Source of the DNA: an uncultured Collinsella sp.
GTDB taxonomy: Bacteria; Actinomycetota; Coriobacteriia; Coriobacteriales; Coriobacteriaceae
DNA length: 8,422 nt
NCBI GenBank assembly: GCA_900757385.1
Contig: CAAENO010000020.1
Location: 1-8,422 of the forward strand
Direction of reading: 5' to 3'
This document shows positions 5,696 through 8,422 of this stretch, one piece after another. Both the position numbers and the translations under genes were made by a program. The notes beneath the pieces were generated by a model. It was not told the DNA's origin and searched no databases. It worked only from the letters and a program-made list of their open reading frames with translations. How positions within the stretch are numbered: position 1 is the stretch's first letter; the number at the start of each line of letters is the position of its first letter.

Positions 5696-7157
5696 ACGCC
5701 GGAAGCATGCCAGAAATTGCCGTTACGATCAGGCCAAAGACGACCATGAAGATGAAGAACTTCCAAATGGTCTTCCACCATTGGCCAAACGAAATCTTAG
5801 CCACGCCAAGGCCGGCAACCGTCATGCCCGCCACGGGACTGATGGTGTTGATGGTCTGGTTGGCAAACTGGAGCGCGGTAACGGCCGCCTCGGGATTGAG
5901 GCCCATGAGCTCGGTCAGGGGGCCCATAACGGGCATGGTGAGTGCCGCCAGGCCAGAACTCGAGGGAACCAGCAAAGAGAGCAGGCCAAGGACGATATAC
6001 ATAAACGTGGTGTAGACGGCGGCGGGCGCACCGGCGAGCGCAGTAGCGAGCGCCTGGAGGATGGTGTCGATGATCATGCCGCCCTCGGCGATGACCAGAA
6101 TACCGCGAGCGATACCGATAACGATGGCGGCGTACGCAAAGTCGGCGAGACCTTTAACGAACTCCTCAGCAATCGTCTGCTGGTCAAGACCGCCCAGGAT
6201 ACCGGCAAGCAAGCCCATGCCAAGGAACACGGCGGAAATCTCATTCATGTACCAACCCTGGGTAACAAGACCCCAGACGATAATGCCCATACCGCAAGCA
6301 AAATCGATAAGCACGAGCTTCTGACGGGTAGTGAACTCTTCCTCGATGGAGGCATCGGTCACGGAAAACTCGATACGCTTGAGCTTATCGTCCTCGTACG
6401 TAATGGACGACTCGGGGTTTTTCTTGACGCGCATGGCGTAGCGCATGGCCCATGCGATACCGACGGCAGTGAAGATGACCCAAGAAACGGCGCGCAGCCA
6501 CAGTTGCGGATTGCCCTCGATGCCAATGATGCCCTGGGCGATCAAAACATTAAACGGATCGATGGTCGAAGCGCAATATCCCAGGTTAGGACCAAGGAAG
6601 CAGATGATGAATGCCGTCATCGAGTCATAACCGATACCCATCATGATGGGAATGAAGATGGCATAGAACGGCAGGGCTTCCTCAGACATACCAAACGTGG
6701 TGCCGCAAATGGACAGCAACGTCATCGTGATGGGAATGATGAGGATGTCCTTGTTCTTGAGCTTTTTAATCACGCGGCTCATGCCGGCATTCAAAGCGTT
6801 GGTCTTGGTGATGATTGCGAACGACCCGCCAATCAATAAGACGAACGCAACGACGTCGGCAGCCTCCTGGATGCCCTTAGTGGGCGCTTGCAGGACCGCG
6901 AAGATATCCTGCCCCAGATTGATGGTCTCGCCGGTCTCGGAATCGGTGTAGTTCTTATCGACCTGTTCATAGGTTCCAGCAACGGCGACTTCACGCTCGC
7001 CCGCCGCTGTCGAAATCGTCTTGCGCTGATACTGACCAGAGGGAACGATCCAAGTCAAGACCGCAAAGACAACGATCAGCAAGAACATGATCGTATAGAC
7101 ATGCGGTAATTTGAACTTAAAACGTCTGTTTGTCTTCTTCGCCTTCGTATCTGACAT
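5694..7157 (-). CDS. yfcC: YfcC-family permease (DcuC/ion-transporter superfamily)
   Basis: A 487-residue inner-membrane carrier. A basic, soluble N-terminus (KAKKTNRRFKFK) precedes the first membrane helix (about 20-40), a polar loop (about 41-98) follows, and then comes a series of hydrophobic helices (among them about 100-118, 138-156, 160-176, 181-200, 220-240, 281-300, 305-325, 340-358, 380-398 and 464-484). A charged cytoplasmic loop (about 243-282) divides the two halves. Family landmarks are GMSEEALPFY (156-165), VPSSSGLAALTMPVMGPL (397-414) and NTISPVAGM (437-445). The superfamily carries dicarboxylates and amino-acid-like anions; Salmonella FraA, the fructose-asparagine carrier, is in the related Dcu group. 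As the first gene of the operon it is the likely importer of the Amadori compound. The ATG at 7157 follows GGAGGT (7162-7167); the open frame continues 20 codons further without such a site. Confidence 0.9.
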   Translation of the reverse strand: MSDTKAKKTNRRFKFKLPHVYTIMFLLIVVFAVLTWIVPSGQYQRKTISTAAGEREVAVAGTYEQVDKNYTDSETGETINLGQDIFAVLQAPTKGIQEAADVVAFVLLIGGSFAIITKTNALNAGMSRVIKKLKNKDILIIPITMTLLSICGTTFGMSEEALPFYAIFIPIMMGIGYDSMTAFIICFLGPNLGYCASTIDPFNVLIAQGIIGIEGNPQLWLRAVSWVIFTAVGIAWAMRYAMRVKKNPESSITYEDDKLKRIEFSVTDASIEEEFTTRQKLVLIDFACGMGIIVWGLVTQGWYMNEISAVFLGMGLLAGILGGLDQQTIAEEFVKGLADFAYAAIVIGIARGILVIAEGGMIIDTILQALATALAGAPAAVYTTFMYIVLGLLSLLVPSSSGLAALTMPVMGPLTELMGLNPEAAVTALQFANQTINTISPVAGMTVAGLGVAKISFGQWWKTIWKFFIFMVVFGLIVTAISGMLPA

Positions 7158-7161
7158 AGAT

Positions 7162-7167
7162 ACCTCC
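7162..7167 (-). promoter_or_regulatory. Ribosome binding site deciding the permease start
   Basis: GGAGGT on the minus strand, 4 bases before the ATG at 7157. An in-frame start at 7217 would begin within the operator-like palindrome and has no such site. Confidence 0.65.
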
Positions 7168-7199
7168 AAAGAACTCGAGACTGCATCGCATCTCGCTTC

Positions 7200-7222
7200 A
7201 ACGTTTGCACAAGGCAAACGTT
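7200..7222. promoter_or_regulatory. Perfect 23-bp palindrome, candidate operator of the operon
   Basis: AACGTTTGC and its exact reverse complement GCAAACGTT flank a 5-base spacer. It lies 43 bases before the permease ATG and just after a possible -10 box (TATAGA on the minus strand, 7232-7237), where a repressor would block transcription. The neighbouring GntR/HutC-type gene is the natural candidate to bind it. As RNA it would also form a 9-bp hairpin, but no U-tract follows, so a terminator role is unlikely. Confidence 0.6.
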
Positions 7223-7236
7223 CTATGACGTTCTAT
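7218..7236. repeat. Two 9-bp direct repeats with 10-bp period over the promoter
   Basis: ACGTTCTAT occurs at 7218-7226 and 7228-7236 with one base between. The first copy overlaps the right arm of the 23-bp palindrome and the second covers most of the candidate -10 box. A period of 10 places both copies on the same face of the helix, as expected for a protein-binding site. Confidence 0.55.
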
Positions 7237-7265
7237 AGGTTACCAGCAGCTTTTCTCGCCATCAA
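7232..7265 (-). promoter_or_regulatory. Possible promoter of the catabolic operon
   Basis: TATAGA (7232-7237, minus strand) could be the -10 box. TTGATG (7260-7265) resembles a -35 box, but the spacing is 22 bases, longer than normal. With the usual 17 bases TTGATG would pair with the poor TAACCT (7237-7242). A promoter is expected in this 218-base gap because the regulator gene ends in a terminator, but the exact boxes are uncertain. Confidence 0.3.
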
Positions 7266-7296
7266 GATAATTTCAAACTGATTGCCGCAACGCGGT

Positions 7297-7325
7297 TGAA
7301 CGGTTGCGTTTGCGCCGTGAACGGT
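7297..7325. repeat. TGAACGGT direct repeats 21 bp apart
   Basis: TGAACGGT is present at 7297-7304 and 7318-7325, two helical turns apart. The surrounding DNA also has an inverted repeat, CGCAAC (7286-7291) with GTTGCG (7303-7308), and CGTTTGC (7307-7313), the core of the downstream palindrome arm. This could be an upstream regulator-binding region or chance similarity. Confidence 0.35.
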
Positions 7326-7329
7326 ATGG

Positions 7330-7361
7330 AAACACCCGGTGAGATGATCCACCGGGCGCTT
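7330..7361 (-). terminator. Intrinsic terminator of the GntR-type gene
   Basis: Starting 14 bases after the regulator's stop codon, the minus-strand RNA can form a 13-bp stem: AAGCGCCCGGUGG pairs with UCACCGGGUGUUU around an AUCAUC loop. The core CCCGGUG/CACCGGG is perfect, and three outer or inner pairs are G-U. The 3' arm ends in UGUUU, a modest U-tract. It would separate the regulator's transcript from the catabolic operon. Confidence 0.6.
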
Positions 7362-7375
7362 TCATACGCAATGTC

Positions 7376-8119
7376 CTAGATGTCAAAAACGTAGCGAGAC
7401 CCAACGATCCGCTGACGACCGATGATAAACGGCCGCCGCTGCTCATCGAAAAAGAAGGCTTCCATATAAAACAAGGGTTCGCCAACGGGAACTGCCAACA
7501 ACCGAGCGACCTCGGGCGACGCACACGCGATCTCAAGCGTGCATGGGTCGGTAAACGCGGGCGTGCGGCCCGTCAGGTTGCGCACGAACTCAAAAATGGA
7601 TTGGTTAGATAGAGGTGCCGTTGATAGATAGGCGTTGTCCTCGTAAACATATATGTTGTTCTCGAGCATGACAGGGACGCCATCGGCAGTACGCACGCGC
7701 TCAACGCAGATCAAGTCAGTTCCAACGGGAACACCAAAGAACTGTGCTTCGGTGGAATCCGCCGGCAGCATCTTTCTCGAAATGACACGCGCCCCCGGTT
7801 CCATTCCGTTAACGCGGCATGCGTCCGAAAAACTCTGGACGTCATCCTTCTGGCGAATCTTGCGCTTGAGCTTGGGGGCATTGACAAACGTGCCTTTCCC
7901 CTGTCGCTTCGTTAGATAGCCCTGTTGGACGAGCTCCTCAATAGCGCGTCGCACGGTAACGCGGCCAACTTTATAGCTCTCAGCCAATTCGAATTCGTTG
8001 GGTATCCGCGCACCTGCCTTGTAGGCACCGGAGTTGATTTCGTTTTTGATGATATCGATAACCTGTTGGTACAGCGGTATCGCTGCTTTACCGTCAGTTA
8101 GCCCTTCAGTCGGTGGCAT
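7376..8119 (-). CDS. GntR/HutC-family transcriptional regulator with UTRA domain
   Basis: A 247-residue two-domain regulator. The N-terminal winged helix-turn-helix (about 14-80) has IPLYQQV, AGARIPNEFELAESYKVGRVTVRRAI with the recognition helix around 52-61, and the wing LTKRQGKGTFV (69-79). The C-terminal UTRA effector domain (about 93-243) contains ICVERVRTADGVPVMLENNIY (137-157) and the closing GRQRIVGSRYVFDI. Fructoselysine and fructose-asparagine loci (FrlR, FraR) use regulators of this family, which usually repress until a sugar-phosphate-type ligand binds. It is therefore the probable local regulator of the operon downstream, perhaps through the palindrome at 7200-7222; the ligand is not known from sequence. 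The ATG at 8119 follows GGAGAGGG. The gene has its own candidate promoter and terminator, so it is likely a separate transcript. Confidence 0.92.
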   Translation of the reverse strand: MPPTEGLTDGKAAIPLYQQVIDIIKNEINSGAYKAGARIPNEFELAESYKVGRVTVRRAIEELVQQGYLTKRQGKGTFVNAPKLKRKIRQKDDVQSFSDACRVNGMEPGARVISRKMLPADSTEAQFFGVPVGTDLICVERVRTADGVPVMLENNIYVYEDNAYLSTAPLSNQSIFEFVRNLTGRTPAFTDPCTLEIACASPEVARLLAVPVGEPLFYMEAFFFDEQRRPFIIGRQRIVGSRYVFDI

Positions 8120-8176
8120 ATACCCTCTCCAAGCACAATTAAGCCTAAAACGGACTTAGGGGCATTCAACAAGTCC

Positions 8177-8196
8177 TTAAGCCCGCATTAGCTTAA
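8177..8196. promoter_or_regulatory. Inverted repeat upstream of the regulator, possible self-control site
   Basis: TTAAGC and GCTTAA flank 8 bases, directly next to a candidate -10 box of the regulator gene. Another TTAAGC is at 8139-8144. A second inverted pair, GGACTT (8152-8157) and AAGTCC (8171-8176), lies beside it. None resembles the palindrome at 7200-7222, so if the GntR protein binds here it would be through a different sequence, or another regulator acts. Confidence 0.35.
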
Positions 8197-8226
8197 AGTA
8201 TGCTAGGTGTCGCACCAAAATGTCGG
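8197..8226 (-). promoter_or_regulatory. Possible promoter of the GntR-type gene
   Basis: CCGACA (8221-8226, minus strand) as -35 and CATACT (8197-8202) as -10, 18 bases apart. Each matches four of six consensus bases. The position, about 80 bases before the ATG, is reasonable. Confidence 0.3.
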
Positions 8227-8246
8227 CTATTTACTCATCAGACCCG

Positions 8247-8271
8247 AAAAACGCGCAACTACCGCGCTCCT
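8247..8271 (-). terminator. Intrinsic terminator of the HAD hydrolase gene
   Basis: Overlapping the stop codon, minus-strand RNA has CGCG (8263-8266) and CGCG (8252-8255) around a 7-base loop. Five U residues (8247-8251) follow, which can extend the stem by pairing with the upstream AGGAG. The stem core is short, but the U-tract is good. Confidence 0.5.
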
Positions 8272-8422
8272 AAGAAAGCTCAAGCAGTTCCGGCAGCTGG
8301 TCGATGATCTTGTCCGCAGCATCCTGGCTAAAGCCAAACCGCTCCTCGCGCTTGGCGATTACCGTCAGACCCGCTCGCTTGCCGGCAGTGATGCCAGGCA
8401 CCGAATCCTCAACGCAGCAGCA
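8270..8422 (-). CDS. HAD-superfamily hydrolase, beta-phosphoglucomutase-like, C-terminal end (cut by window edge)
   Basis: The last 50 residues of a gene that begins beyond the right edge. The sequence VEDSVPGITAGKRAGLTVIA (residues 4-23 of the visible part) is the fourth HAD motif and the following helix-strand typical of the beta-phosphoglucomutase/phosphatase subgroup; the ED pair would bind magnesium. The end, DKIIDQLPELLEL, is the usual closing region of this group. The catalytic aspartates of motif I and the cap domain are outside the window, so phosphatase and mutase cannot be told apart. A terminator follows at once and the regulator gene has its own leader, so a link with the Amadori operon is uncertain, though the strand is the same. 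Confidence 0.82.
   Translation of the reverse strand, partial: CCCVEDSVPGITAGKRAGLTVIAKREERFGFSQDAADKIIDQLPELLELS

Noticed and set aside
5781..6839. Plus-strand open frame of 352 codons, very polar
   Set aside because: The polar Gly, Asp and Arg rich translation is the mirror of hydrophobic codons in the permease; no family features.
7158..7375. Riboswitch in the leader of the operon
   Set aside because: The palindrome and repeats look like protein-binding DNA; I could not recognise any known riboswitch core, and the only terminator-like hairpin lies next to the regulator's stop codon.
7273..7536. Minus-strand 87-codon frame overlapping the end of the regulator gene
   Set aside because: It is a shifted frame of the regulator; the correct frame carries the complete UTRA domain.
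1..8422. Mobile element, CRISPR array, tRNA or prophage signs
   Set aside because: No transposase, integrase, regular repeat-spacer array, tRNA-like cloverleaf or flanking duplications were seen; the window is an ordinary metabolic locus.

Overview
The window looks like part of a high-GC, gut-type actinobacterial chromosome, most likely Coriobacteriia of the Collinsella kind. That assignment is inferred from codon usage, strong AAGGAGG-type ribosome binding sites and the gene content; no rRNA or marker gene is present. Every supported gene lies on the minus strand, so transcription runs from high to low coordinates.

Right edge (8422 to about 8120): the last 50 codons of a beta-phosphoglucomutase-like HAD hydrolase, an intrinsic terminator starting at its stop codon, then a 150-base gap with a candidate promoter and an inverted repeat in front of a GntR/HutC-family regulator (7376-8119). 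The regulator gene ends in its own terminator hairpin (7330-7361).

Middle and left (7157 to 1): a tightly packed operon of seven genes, in transcription order: a YfcC/DcuC-type permease, a YtcJ-like amidohydrolase, an FrlC-like TIM-barrel epimerase, an FrlB/FraB-like SIS-domain sugar-phosphate deglycase, two different PfkB-family sugar kinases in tandem, and an amidohydrolase-2 family protein cut by the left edge. The 218-base leader of this operon carries a perfect 9+5+9 palindrome (7200-7222) overlapped by phased direct repeats, a good candidate operator for the GntR protein.

The core (epimerase, kinase, deglycase) matches bacterial catabolism of Amadori compounds (fructosamines such as fructoselysine or fructose-asparagine). 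The permease would bring the glycated amino compound in, the epimerase would convert C3 epimers, a kinase would phosphorylate the sugar at C6, and the SIS deglycase would split it into glucose 6-phosphate and the free amine. What is unusual is the mixture. It has the FrlC-type epimerase of fructoselysine systems but a DcuC-superfamily carrier of the kind seen in fructose-asparagine systems. It also has a second, diverged kinase, and two amidohydrolase-fold proteins that both lack the complete HxH metal motif. Between the two kinase genes is a continuous 15-bp RNA hairpin that could lower expression of the last two genes. The true substrate cannot be read from the sequence.
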